Source: Afipia sp. GAS231
GTDB lineage: Bacteria; Pseudomonadota; Alphaproteobacteria; Rhizobiales; Xanthobacteraceae
Length of the DNA stretch: 64,000 nucleotides
Assembly: GCF_900103365.1 (NCBI RefSeq)
Contig: NZ_LT629703.1
Location: 6,372,501-6,436,500, forward strand
Direction: 5' to 3'
Positions 8,019-16,512 of the stretch are shown here, one piece after another. Below the pieces are notes generated by a model. The model searched no databases. It saw only the letters and a program-made list of their open reading frames with translations, and was not told where the DNA came from. Each line of letters starts with the position of its first letter. The stretch's first letter is position 1. A program made the position numbers and the translations under genes.

Positions 8019-11000
8019 ACGGGCCTTTGCACATCCCCTATGCCGAGATCGGCATCACCACCAATTTCTCGTTCCTGCGCGGCGGTTCCGATCCGCGCGC
8101 CTATGTGCACGAGGCGAGCCGGCTCGGCATTGCCGCGATCGGCATTGCCGATCACAACACGTTGTCTGGGGTGGTGCGTGCTTACAAGGAACTCGACAAT
8201 CCCGAGGTCACCCACAAGCCAAAGCTTCTGATCGGCGCGCGGATCGTCTTCATCGACGGCACGCCGGATATTTTTGTTTATCCGCGCGACCGCGCCGCGT
8301 ACGGCCGGCTATGCCAGTTGCTGACCCGCGGCAAGCGCGGCGATGACATCAAGAAAATCGAAAAGGGCGAATGCCATCTGAGGTTCGATGATCTCCTGGA
8401 GTTTGCCGATGGCCAGCTTCTGGTGCTGACGCTGCCGCATCGCTTCGAGATGGCGGACGTGTTGAAAGTGCTGGAGCGCTTGAAAGCGAGCCGCGCCGAC
8501 GGGGTGTGGCTCGCCGCCAGCCTGCTCTATCGCGGCGACGACAGGCGCCGGCTGGCGCGGCTGCATCATATCGCCACCAAAGCCGGGGTGCGGCTGCTGG
8601 CCACCAACGAGGTGCTGTACCACCATCCCGCGCGCCGCCCGCTGCAGGATATTTTGACCTGTATCCGCGAGAAGACCACCATCGACGCGATCGGAAAGCG
8701 GCTGGAGGCCAATGCCGAGCGCCATCTCAAGCCGGCCCATGAAATGGCGCGGCTGTTTCGCGAGCTCCCCGAGGCGATCGCGGAAACCATGCGCTTTGCC
8801 GGCCGCATTTCTTTCTCGATGGACCAGCTCAAATACCAGTATCCGGACGAGCCGGTACCGAAGGGCAAGACCGCGCAGGGGCATCTGGAGGATCTGACCT
8901 GGGCCGGCGTCGACAAATATTTCGGCGGCGATATCAGCGCGACCTTGCGCGCGACCTTGCGCAAGGAACTCGCGCTGATCGCCGAGCTCAAATACGCGCA
9001 TTATTTTCTCACCGTGCACGACATCGTCCGCTATGCGCGGAGCGTCAACATCCTCTGCCAGGGCAGGGGCTCCGCGGCCAACTCTGCCGTCTGCTACGTG
9101 CTCGGCATCACCTCGGTCGACCCGACCAAGGTCGATCTGCTGTTCGAGCGATTCATTTCCAAGGAGCGGCTGGAGCCGCCCGACATCGACGTCGATTTCG
9201 AGCATTCGCGCCGCGAGGAGGTGATGCAGTATGTCTACCGCCGCTACGGCCGCCACCGCGCCGCGATCATTGCGACCGTCATCCACTACCGGCCGCGCTC
9301 GGCGATCCGCGATGTCGGCAAGGCGCTGGGACTGACGGAGGATGTCACCGCCGCGCTCGCCGATACCGTGTGGGGAAGCTGGGGCAAGGGCCTCAACGAG
9401 ATGCAGGTCCGGCAGGCCGGGCTCGACCCGGCCAATGCGATGGTCGAACTTGCGGTCGAACTCGCTACCGAGCTGATCGAATTTCCCCGCCATTTGTCGC
9501 AGCATGTCGGCGGCTACGTGCTGACCCAGGACCGGCTCGACAGCTATGTGCCGATCGGCAACGCCGCGATGGACGACCGCACCTTCATCGAATGGGACAA
9601 GGACGACGTCGACGCGCTCAACATGATGAAGGTCGACGTGCTGGCGCTGGGCATGCTGACCTGCATCCGCAAATGCTTTGACCTGATCGACGACCACAAG
9701 GGCCAACGCTGGGAACTCGCCACCGTCCCGCAGGACGACGAGCCGGTCTACGACATGCTGTGCCGCGGGGAATCGCTCGGCGTATTCCAGGTCGAAAGCC
9801 GCGCGCAGATGAACATGCTGCCGCGCCTGAAGCCGCGGACGTTCTACGATCTCGTCATCGAGGTCGCGATCGTGCGTCCCGGCCCGATCCAGGGCGACAT
9901 GGTGCATCCGTATCTGCGGCGGCGCAACGGCATCGACAAGGTCAGCTATCCGTCGCCGGCGCCGGAACATGGCGACAAGGATGAACTGCGCCGGGTGCTG
10001 CACAAGACGCTCGGCGTTCCCCTGTTTCAGGAACAGGCGATGCGGATCGCGATCGAAGCTGCGAAGTTCACCTCCGAGGAAGCCAACGGGCTGCGCCGTT
10101 CGATGGCGACGTTCCGCAATCTCGGCACCATCGGCAAGTTCGAAGACAAGATGATCGGCAACATGGTTGCACGCGGCTATGATCCTGAATTCGCCAATAA
10201 CTGCTTCAACCAGATCAAGGGGTTCGGCTCCTACGGTTTTCCGGAAAGCCATGCCGCGAGCTTTGCCCAGCTCGTCTATATCTCGTCATGGCTGAAGCAT
10301 TATCATCCCGACGCGTTCTGCTGCGGATTGCTCAATTCGCAGCCGATGGGCTTTTACGCGCCGGCGCAGATCGTCGGCGACGCCCGCACCAACGGCGTCG
10401 AGGTGCGCGAGATCGACGTGTCCTTTAGCTTTGCGCAGAACACGCTGGAGCAGGGGAGCGGGAAGTATTGCGCGGTGCGGCTTGGGTTTCGGCAGATCGA
10501 TGGGTTCAGATGGGTCGATCCGGATGAGGAAAGGTTGAAGCGAGTTCAAGCGTCGTTCCGGGGCGTCGCGAAAGCGACGAACCCGGAACCTCGAGATTCT
10601 CAGATGTGCAATTGCACATCTCAGTTCGATGCTACCGCATCGCCCCGGAATGACAGTGGAGAGGACGACTGGGCCGACCGCATCATCGCCGCGCGAACAC
10701 GCCGTCCGTTCACCTCGCTGGAGGATTTCGCCCGCGACACCGGCCTGCCGAAGCGCGCGCTGACCTTGTTGGCGGATGCCGATGCGTTTCGGTCCATCGG
10801 GCTTGATCGCCGCGCCGCGCTGTGGGCGGTACGGCGGCTGCCCGATGATGTGCCGTTGCCGCTGTTCGAGGTTGCCACCGCGCGCGAGCAGCCGGACGAG
10901 AACGCAAAACCGTTGCCGGAGATGCCGCTGCCGGAGCAGGTGGTCGCCGACTATCAGACGGTGCGGCTGTCGCTGAAGGGTCATCCGATGCAGTTCCTGC

Positions 11001-11524
11001 GGACGATGTTTGCCAAGGAGCGCGTCGTCACCTGCCACGAAATCAACCACCGCAACGACCGTCGCAGGGTCCGCTGCGCCGGCGTGGTGCTGGTGCGGCA
11101 GCGGCCGGGCAGCGCCAAGGGCGTCGTCTTCATGACGCTGGAGGACGAAACCGGCATCGCCAATATCGTGGTGTGGCCGAAGGTGATGGAGCAATACCGC
11201 AAGGAAGTGATGGGCGCGCGGCTCATTCTGGTCGAGGGCTATATCCAGAGCAGCCCCGAACAGGTGACGCATCTGGTGGCGCAGCGGATGTTCGACCGTT
11301 CAGGCGATCTGATCGGTCTCGCTGACGACGCGTTCATCCGCAAGCATGCCGTACCCGCCGGGCCTGCGCTGATCGAGCCGCTCAACGACGGATCTCTCAA
11401 CGACGGTCTTCTCAACGACGGGTTCCTCAACGACGACCGGCGCGATCATGCCGATGCGCCCGCGCAGAAAATCCGCCACCCGCGCAACGTTCGCATCTTG
11501 CCGCCATCCCGGGATTTTCATTGA
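8015..11524 (+). CDS. dnaE2: DnaE2 (ImuC), error-prone DNA polymerase III alpha subunit
   Basis: The ATG at 8015 overlaps the imuB stop (ATGA), giving 1169 residues against a usual 1080-1100. The order is PHP-like N-terminal domain (YAEIGITTNFSFLRGG at about 9-24), polymerase core with GRGSAANSAVCYVLGIT and the catalytic PDIDVDF (389-395, D390/D392), the fingers region ending with SYGFPESHAASFA, HhH region, and OB domain (VVFMTLEDETGIANIVVWP). DnaE2 is the replicative-type polymerase that performs lesion bypass with ImuA and ImuB. Two additions explain the extra length: residues about 846-880 come from a palindromic element, and a C-terminal run of LNDG repeats (about 1123-1142) follows the OB domain. 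Expression is expected to be SOS-induced from the imuA promoter. Confidence 0.93.
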   Translation: MNGPLHIPYAEIGITTNFSFLRGGSDPRAYVHEASRLGIAAIGIADHNTLSGVVRAYKELDNPEVTHKPKLLIGARIVFIDGTPDIFVYPRDRAAYGRLCQLLTRGKRGDDIKKIEKGECHLRFDDLLEFADGQLLVLTLPHRFEMADVLKVLERLKASRADGVWLAASLLYRGDDRRRLARLHHIATKAGVRLLATNEVLYHHPARRPLQDILTCIREKTTIDAIGKRLEANAERHLKPAHEMARLFRELPEAIAETMRFAGRISFSMDQLKYQYPDEPVPKGKTAQGHLEDLTWAGVDKYFGGDISATLRATLRKELALIAELKYAHYFLTVHDIVRYARSVNILCQGRGSAANSAVCYVLGITSVDPTKVDLLFERFISKERLEPPDIDVDFEHSRREEVMQYVYRRYGRHRAAIIATVIHYRPRSAIRDVGKALGLTEDVTAALADTVWGSWGKGLNEMQVRQAGLDPANAMVELAVELATELIEFPRHLSQHVGGYVLTQDRLDSYVPIGNAAMDDRTFIEWDKDDVDALNMMKVDVLALGMLTCIRKCFDLIDDHKGQRWELATVPQDDEPVYDMLCRGESLGVFQVESRAQMNMLPRLKPRTFYDLVIEVAIVRPGPIQGDMVHPYLRRRNGIDKVSYPSPAPEHGDKDELRRVLHKTLGVPLFQEQAMRIAIEAAKFTSEEANGLRRSMATFRNLGTIGKFEDKMIGNMVARGYDPEFANNCFNQIKGFGSYGFPESHAASFAQLVYISSWLKHYHPDAFCCGLLNSQPMGFYAPAQIVGDARTNGVEVREIDVSFSFAQNTLEQGSGKYCAVRLGFRQIDGFRWVDPDEERLKRVQASFRGVAKATNPEPRDSQMCNCTSQFDATASPRNDSGEDDWADRIIAARTRRPFTSLEDFARDTGLPKRALTLLADADAFRSIGLDRRAALWAVRRLPDDVPLPLFEVATAREQPDENAKPLPEMPLPEQVVADYQTVRLSLKGHPMQFLRTMFAKERVVTCHEINHRNDRRRVRCAGVVLVRQRPGSAKGVVFMTLEDETGIANIVVWPKVMEQYRKEVMGARLILVEGYIQSSPEQVTHLVAQRMFDRSGDLIGLADDAFIRKHAVPAGPALIEPLNDGSLNDGLLNDGFLNDDRRDHADAPAQKIRHPRNVRILPPSRDFH
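10552..10654. repeat. Palindromic element inside dnaE2 (same family as 3910-3990)
   Basis: It begins GTCGTTCCGGGG and ends CCCCGGAATGAC, matching the ends of the intergenic element at 3910-3990, and contains internal palindromes (TCGCGAAAGCGA, AGATGTGCAATTGCACATCT). It is read through in the dnaE2 frame and codes for about 35 residues between RLKR and EDDWADRIIAAR, a spot where DnaE2 proteins normally have only a short loop. Confidence 0.88.
11381..11440 (+). repeat. 15-bp tandem repeats at the dnaE2 3' end
   Basis: Four 15-bp units starting CTCAACGACG encode LNDGS, LNDGL, LNDGF and LNDDR after the OB domain. The invariant first 10 bp with a variable last 5 bp suggests an older expansion. 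The period is a multiple of three, so copy-number change keeps the frame. Confidence 0.93.
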
Positions 11525-11531
11525 ACCAGCC

Positions 11532-11612
11532 CTAGAGGCTGACGATGTAGGCGCTCATGGCCAGAAGAAACACCAGGCTGCCGGCCATGATGGCGAAGAA
11601 TAATTTGTCCAA
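11532..11612 (-). CDS. Possible very small membrane peptide
   Basis: A 26-codon frame from a TTG at 11612 reads LDKLFFAIMAG and then a hydrophobic Leu/Val/Ala run, a single membrane segment. GGAG lies 8-9 nt upstream. The frame is open further upstream (to about 11720), but that part has no protein-like composition. It resembles tiny single-pass peptides common near the ends of other genes in this genus. I cannot assign a function, and it may be chance. Confidence 0.35.
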   Translation of the reverse strand: MDKLFFAIMAGSLVFLLAMSAYIVSL

Positions 11613-11823
11613 GCGATCGACTCCGAAAGCATACCAACACGGGAGTCGATTAGAAGATTTTGGCTGTGTCGATTCTTTGACACTCGTCAGGCCAAGTTCC
11701 GGCAAGTCGTCAGGCATCAAGGCGGCAAGGCGACTTTTTCGAAATATTATCGCAAATTGCGCGCATCACGATGCGCGGCGAAAAGCCGGTATGACGCGGA
11801 GAGGAGGAAGGGGAGATGGCGTC

Positions 11824-12096
11824 TCAGCTCAGGAATTTCACGCCGTAGGTCCGGCCGCGGCGCCAGACCACCTCGCAGGACTGACGCTTCGGACGCTCCG
11901 GCATCACAGCCATCACGAAGTTGTCCCTGATATCGATGGCGGCGTCGGTCATGATCTTGGCGCCGCCCGGTGAGACATCCAGGACGTAGCATTCAATTCG
12001 GGTTATGCCGTCATCGCGCGTGAACCAGGCCGGCCGCTTGTTCATCTGGCGTCGCGGTTCGCGCTGTGTCTTTGTCCGCAGTTCATCAACAGCCAT
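11824..12096 (-). CDS. PilZ domain protein
   Basis: The 90-residue protein is a single PilZ domain, usually a receptor for cyclic di-GMP. The N-terminal Arg motif (REPRRQ, about 12-17) and the DVSPGG motif (about 40-45) that contact the ligand in the family are both present. The hydrophobic beta-strand pattern after the motif (FVMAVMPER, CEVVWRRG, YGVKFL) fits a six-stranded barrel. It has no partner domain, so it would act as an adaptor. A diguanylate cyclase-like gene lies elsewhere in this window (37788-38930), but no direct link is visible. Confidence 0.85.
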   Translation of the reverse strand: MAVDELRTKTQREPRRQMNKRPAWFTRDDGITRIECYVLDVSPGGAKIMTDAAIDIRDNFVMAVMPERPKRQSCEVVWRRGRTYGVKFLS

Positions 12097-12349
12097 GATG
12101 ACTATCCGTCGTTAGACCCAATCGCTATGGCGTTTTCGAGCGAAATGGATATCGGTTTGTGTCGAGCAAGACGTGTCGAAATAAAACATCGGAACTCCGT
12201 TCCAAGAACCGATTGGCTCGGGCGACCGTAGCAACAGGCTGCAGATTGACGGGGATTTCGTAAAGTCGCCTTAGCGCATTGCTTCCAAATTTAGCGATTT
12301 GTGCCAGGAAGATGCTTGCCGAGCTCTTTTCGGGAGGCTGCGGTCGATT

Positions 12350-12898
12350 TCAATGCTCGCGGGCGAGCTCCGCCCGCATGTCGGCCGGCGTAACGCCGAA
12401 CCGCCTCCGAAACGATTTATGGAAATACGATAGATCGTTGAAGCCGACCGTATAGGCGATATCGCTGACCTTGCGATGGCGGCTCTGCTCATGCAGCAGG
12501 AGCCTGCGCGCCAGCAGCAGCCGCTGTTCGAGAACGAACTCCGAAAACGTCGTGCCCAAGGAAGCGAACAGGCGTTGTGCCTGTCGTGCGCTGAGGGCGT
12601 TCGTCCTGGCGATGCTTTCGATCGTCAGATCGTTCTTGTCCAGATTTCTGAGAACATCGGCCTTCATGAAGTTCAGCCGGCCCGCCGAAGAGTCGCCTGG
12701 CTCACTCAAGCCCTTCCGGCCGCGCGTCCCGCGTCTCGCAGGCGCCCGCGCCATGATGCTGGTGGCGTGGAAGGCAACGGACAAATCGGCGCGACGGCGG
12801 CCGACGAGCCCCGCGCGCGAGGATGTCGACCGGCAGGTGACGCTCCGCGTCATGGCCCAGCCGCGCAATTCCGCTTGCGGTGCTACGTAGAGCGCCAC
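12350..12898 (-). pseudogene. AraC-family regulator, truncated to the DNA-binding domain
   Basis: The last 105 or so residues are a good AraC double HTH: LTIESIARTNALSARQAQRL for the first HTH, TTFSEFVLEQRLLLARRLL for the linker region, and VSDIAYTVGFNDLSYFHKSF for the second. The 70-80 residues before it (Arg/Ser/Ala-rich) do not look like an AraC sensor domain, which should add about 200 residues. Immediately upstream is a hairpin, then an unrelated gene. I read this as a remnant that lost its N-terminal domain by deletion or frameshift. A short functional DNA-binding protein is possible but less likely. Confidence 0.65.
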
Positions 12899-12921
12899 GC
12901 AAAAGCGTGAACCATGCCTCG

Positions 12922-12952
12922 AAACGCCGCCAGGTTTTTCCGGCGGCGTTTT
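12922..12952. terminator. Hairpin, probable weak terminator for the glycine-rich protein gene
   Basis: AAACGCCGCC (12922-12931) pairs perfectly with GGCGGCGTTT (12942-12951) around a 10-nt loop. It lies 27 bp past the stop of the minus-strand gene ending at 12979. The T runs are short (three on the minus strand, four on the plus strand), so efficiency is uncertain. Confidence 0.6.
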
Positions 12953-12978
12953 GATCGTTCAGCGAAATTCAGTTTGAC

Positions 12979-13260
12979 TTAGCGACCGCCGCCACCGCCT
13001 CCACCTCCGCCGCCGCCACCACCTCCGCCACCGCCGGCATCGCGAAGCGCGCCGGGATCGAGGGTTTGCGCGGTCGGTTGCGTGTCGCCGCGGCGTGCAC
13101 GAACAAGTGTTTCCAGATAGGCTAGGTGGTTCCCGCACGCGCGCATCGACACGGCTCCATCACACATATGCGGCGAAAAGGTATTGGCATTGGCAGCCGC
13201 GGCGCTCATCGCAACGACAGTGCCCAGCACGGCCGCGGATAATGTCTTTCTTATCGACAT
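12979..13260 (-). CDS. Small exported protein with a poly-glycine tail
   Basis: The ATG at 13260 gives 93 residues: a Sec signal peptide (MSIRKTLSAAVLGTVVAMSA, cleavage near ANA), a short mature part with two cysteines (HMCDGAVSMRACGNHLAYLE), and about 17 consecutive glycines before a final Arg. The two Cys could form a disulfide in the periplasm. The tract is made of GGC/GGT/GGA codons with a GGCGGTGGCGGA-like period, so it is prone to slippage. Similar short exported proteins are often called hypothetical in Bradyrhizobium. No function is assigned. Confidence 0.75.
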   Translation of the reverse strand: MSIRKTLSAAVLGTVVAMSAAAANANTFSPHMCDGAVSMRACGNHLAYLETLVRARRGDTQPTAQTLDPGALRDAGGGGGGGGGGGGGGGGGR

Positions 13261-13476
13261 GTGAATTCTCCATTCCCGTGGTTCGGCGATACCGGAATGG
13301 CTCGCACGGAAGTTTGACGGGGCCGGATGCAAACGGGTTCGAGAGCGTTCTGAAATAATTTCAGACCGACACAGGGCAACGCGAAACGTCAGCCATCCAG
13401 GGCTTCGCCAAAAGACGGGTATGCGGGCAGCTCCGCAAAGCGGGCAAGGCGCAAATGCGCCTTTGCCCGACTGTCG

Positions 13477-14247
13477 CTAGAAGTTCACGCGGTTCGAAAT
13501 CGCGCCGTCGACGATCAGGTTCGAACCGGTCGTGAACGAGGAGGCCGGGCTCGCCAGGAATACCGCGGCGTTGGCGACATCCTGCGGCGTCGCCATGCGG
13601 CCCAGCGGATTGCGCTCGAGCGCACCCTGGAAGACTTTCGGCATTTCCAGTTCGCGCTTGTGCCAGACCCCGCCCTTGAAATAGACCGTGCCGGGCGACA
13701 CCACGTTGACGCGGATTTTCTTGGACGCGTATTGCCGCGCCAGTCCCTTGGCCATGTGGATCAGCGCCGCCTTGATCGGGCCGTATGAACTGGTGTTGTC
13801 GGCGACCGCTGCCGATACCGATGAAATGATGATGACGCCGGCGTCGCCGTGTTTGGCGCCGCTGGCTTCGAGGAACGGCCGAGCTGCTTCGAAGGCGTTA
13901 ACGGCGCCGAGCACGTCGAGCCGGAAATTCTGCTCGTAGCCCGCGGCGTCGCTGCCTTGCGACATCGCGCCAGCGTTGGAGAACAGCATGTCGATGCCGC
14001 CGAGCTCCGTTGCAGCGGCGGAAATCCACGATTTCAGTGCTGCGCCATCGGTGATGTCCACGGAAGCGCCGGTGGCCTTCACGCCCTTGGCTTTCAGTTC
14101 GCTAACCGTGCTTGCGACCTGATCGGCGTTGCGCGCGCAGACCGCAACGCCGGCGCCTTCGCCGGCCAGCGTGTCGGCAATCGCCCGTCCAATGCCACGC
14201 GTGCCGCCGAGCACGACCGCGTTTCGTCCCTTCAATCCGAGATCCAT
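13477..14247 (-). CDS. SDR-family NAD(P)-dependent oxidoreductase
   Basis: This 256-residue classical short-chain dehydrogenase/reductase has the cofactor motif GGTRGIG (14-20), NAG (91-93), catalytic Ser in ISSVS (about 143) and the Tyr/Lys pair in YGPIK (Y155, K159). The C-terminal NPLGRMATPQDVANAAVFLAS and GSNLIVDGA segments are typical. CARN after the second strand (R39) hints at NADPH preference. Substrate cannot be predicted from sequence; a FabG-like ketone/alcohol conversion is the default. It is monocistronic as far as I can see, with a dispersed repeat upstream. Confidence 0.9.
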   Translation of the reverse strand: MDLGLKGRNAVVLGGTRGIGRAIADTLAGEGAGVAVCARNADQVASTVSELKAKGVKATGASVDITDGAALKSWISAAATELGGIDMLFSNAGAMSQGSDAAGYEQNFRLDVLGAVNAFEAARPFLEASGAKHGDAGVIIISSVSAAVADNTSSYGPIKAALIHMAKGLARQYASKKIRVNVVSPGTVYFKGGVWHKRELEMPKVFQGALERNPLGRMATPQDVANAAVFLASPASSFTTGSNLIVDGAISNRVNF

Positions 14248-14336
14248 TTTATTTTCCTTTGTTGAGGTGCAGCCAGTGTAGCGGTTAAGGCTGCGCGGCT
14301 CAAATCGCCGGTATTCCGCTGTGCGAATTTGATTCC

Positions 14337-14482
14337 GTCATTGCGAGCCAACGGGTCGCGCGAATGCGCGCCCGATGACAGGCTCCGCGAAGCAATCCAT
14401 TCTTTTTTCGTGTGGCAAGGCGGGATTGCTTCGTCGCTTCGCTCCCTTGCACAAACGCTTCGCGTTTGTTGCAGGCAATGAC
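14337..14482. repeat. Dispersed palindromic repeat (GTCATTGCGAG family)
   Basis: The element runs from GTCATTGCGAG to GGCAATGAC, with internal AAGCAATCCATTC and GATTGCTTCGTCGCTTCGCT segments typical of this Bradyrhizobium repeat. A second member lies at 24350-24464. It fills most of the gap between the SDR gene and the next minus-strand gene. Confidence 0.85.
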
Positions 14483-14491
14483 GGCACGAGT

Positions 14492-14779
14492 CTACTCCGG
14501 CGCCGCGCCGACCGGCGGGCCTCCGGGCGGGCGGTGCAAAAAGGTGATCGACGCAAACGCGCCGAGCCATGAGCCGACAGCGGCGAAGGCGACATAGACC
14601 CAGTTTTCGGTGTAGCTGATCACCGCATAGGACGACAGCAGATACCAGACGCTGCTCCAGGTCGCCGCCGGCACGCGCTTGCGCGCCACCACCGCCGAGG
14701 TGAACATGACGTAGACCGCGTCCGTCGCGGCGGTTGCGAGCAGGACGGCCCCGGCCGTCACGGGATCGATGGCAGCCAT
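14492..14779 (-). CDS. Small integral membrane protein
   Basis: The ATG at 14779 is preceded by GGAAGGAAC at good spacing and gives 95 residues. Three hydrophobic segments are visible (about 7-27, 38-55 and 62-80), followed by a Pro/Gly-rich C-terminus (HRPPGGPPVG). A charged RKR between the first two segments suggests a cytoplasmic loop. I do not recognise the family. It lies between two dispersed repeats and diverges from the CoA-transferase gene. Confidence 0.75.
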   Translation of the reverse strand: MAAIDPVTAGAVLLATAATDAVYVMFTSAVVARKRVPAATWSSVWYLLSSYAVISYTENWVYVAFAAVGSWLGAFASITFLHRPPGGPPVGAAPE

Positions 14780-14815
14780 TGCAGTTCCTTCCATGGTCGG
14801 GCAAATATTTTCAGT

Positions 14816-14900
14816 TTTGTTTTGACGCGTTTTCTTGACGCGAACCGGTGTCCACCCCCGGATCAAGTCCGAGGGCATGCTTCGCTCGAAAACGCTATAG
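14816..14900. repeat. Dispersed repeat (ACGCGTTTTCTT family)
   Basis: GTTTTGACGCGTTTTCTTGA, then CGCGAACCGGTGTCCAC, and finally TCGAAAACGCT mark a member of the repeat also found at 34910-34962, 49959-50068 and 57101-57157. This copy carries an extra segment (CCCCGGATCAAGTCCGAGGG) in its middle. It lies just upstream of the CoA-transferase ribosome-binding site. Confidence 0.8.
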
Positions 14901-14920
14901 CTTAGGAAAGAGGAGCGGTA

Positions 14921-16306
14921 ATGCAAAGCGCAACAGAAATCCTCGCCGATGTCTGGACGTCGGTCGGCGGCGATCCGGCCGCACTCGCCGCGGTCAGGTT
15001 GACCGGGGACGAGGCGCAATTGCCGTCTTCGTTTCGTGTCGCCGCCGCAGCAGGGGTCAGCGTTGCCGCGACGGGCCTCGCGGCCGCCGAAATCTGGAAA
15101 CTGCGCAGTGGCCAAAGCCAGGACGTGGCGGTCGACATGCGCCATGCCGTGGTCGAGTGCCGGAGCGAGCGTTATCTGCGCGTCGACGGCAAGCCGCCGC
15201 CGCCGGCCTGGGATGCGATCGCGGGAGTCTACAAGGTGCGCGACGGCTTCGTGCGGCTGCACACCAATTTTCCCCATCACCGCGACGCCGTCTGCCGGGT
15301 ATTGAGCTGCAAGGCCGAGCGCGACGAGGTGCAGGCCGCGCTGATGCAGTGGGATGGCGAGGCGTTCGAGACCGCGGCCTATGCCGACGGCGGCGTCGTC
15401 GCCTTCATGCGTTCGCACGACCAATGGTCGGCGACGCCGCACGCGAAGGCGCTGGCGCAATTGCCGCTGATCTCGATCACGAAAATCGGCGAGGCGGCGC
15501 CAAAACCATGGCCCGCGGGCGATCGTCCGCTGTCTGATATCCGCGTGCTCGATCTGTCGCGCGTGATCGCGGGGCCGGTCGCCGGACGTACGCTCGCCGC
15601 CCACGGCGCCGACGTGCTGTTGATCTCCAGCCCCGATCTGCCGGCGATCCCCTGGCTCACCATCGACACCGGACGCGGCAAGCTGACGGGTTTTGTCGAT
15701 CTGAAGGGCGCGCAGGGCTGCGGTGTGTTGCGCGATTTGCTCGCGGATGCGGATATTTTCTCGCAAGGCTACCGGCCGCGCGCGATCGCCGCTCTCGGTT
15801 TTTCGCCGGAGGAAGCAGCCCACATCAGTCCCGGCATCGTCTATGTGACGCTGTCGGCCTATGGTCATGCCGGGCCGTGGGCGGAGCGCCGCGGCTTCGA
15901 CTCGCTGGTGCAGACCACGACCGGCTTCAACCATGCCGAAGGGCAGGCAGCCGGCCTCGACGGGCCAAAAGAATTACCGGCGCAGATGCTCGACCACGCC
16001 ACCGGTTACTTTATGGCGTTCGGCGCCATGATGGCCAAAGCGCGCCAGGCGCGTGAGGGCGGAAGCTGGCACGTCCAGGTGTCGCTGGCCGGGACCGGGC
16101 GGTGGCTGTGGAATCTCGGCCGGGTCAACGACGGCCTGGCGATATCAGATCTCAAGGCAGACGCCGTGACCCCCTTTATTGAGCAGGTGCCGTCCGGTTT
16201 CGGTCCGCTGCAGTCGGTCAGCCATTCGGCGCTTCTGTCGAAAACCCCGGCGTTCTGGGCCCGCCCGGCGATGCCGCTCGGCAGTCATCCGCCAAAATGG
16301 CCGTAG
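14921..16306 (+). CDS. CoA-transferase, class III (CaiB/BaiF family)
   Basis: The 461-residue protein carries the class III CoA-transferase fold, with the strand/helix DIRVLDLSRVIAGPVAGRTL at about 207-226 and the region RGFDSLVQTTTG, which is typical of the family core. Class III enzymes move CoA between carboxylic acids through an Asp-bound mixed anhydride. The first 200 residues (ILADVWTSVGGDP and onward) form the N-terminal half found in the longer Rhizobiales members. AGAGGAG precedes the ATG. No acyl-CoA dehydrogenase or other partner is adjacent, so the substrate is unknown. Confidence 0.87.
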   Translation: MQSATEILADVWTSVGGDPAALAAVRLTGDEAQLPSSFRVAAAAGVSVAATGLAAAEIWKLRSGQSQDVAVDMRHAVVECRSERYLRVDGKPPPPAWDAIAGVYKVRDGFVRLHTNFPHHRDAVCRVLSCKAERDEVQAALMQWDGEAFETAAYADGGVVAFMRSHDQWSATPHAKALAQLPLISITKIGEAAPKPWPAGDRPLSDIRVLDLSRVIAGPVAGRTLAAHGADVLLISSPDLPAIPWLTIDTGRGKLTGFVDLKGAQGCGVLRDLLADADIFSQGYRPRAIAALGFSPEEAAHISPGIVYVTLSAYGHAGPWAERRGFDSLVQTTTGFNHAEGQAAGLDGPKELPAQMLDHATGYFMAFGAMMAKARQAREGGSWHVQVSLAGTGRWLWNLGRVNDGLAISDLKADAVTPFIEQVPSGFGPLQSVSHSALLSKTPAFWARPAMPLGSHPPKWP

Positions 16307-16512
16307 CGCGGGCAGAGCGTCCCGGTTCTGGCGCATCAGAACCGATCGGGCTCCAGTTGTTCAGCCCGTATTCAGGCCGTCATCTACAAACTTTAACCTC
16401 AAACGCTAAGCCTATCGGCGTTTTTTAGGTTGTTTGAAACATCAATTGGGCACTATTAGCGCACCGGTGAGGCAGTCTCCGCCGGAATCAACGCTGACTT
16501 GACCCGGGCCGC

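Noticed and set aside
14492..15934. A 480-codon minus-strand frame joining the small membrane protein to sequence opposite the CoA-transferase
   Set aside because: Only the last 95 codons look like a protein and have their own ribosome-binding site; the rest is antisense to the CoA-transferase.
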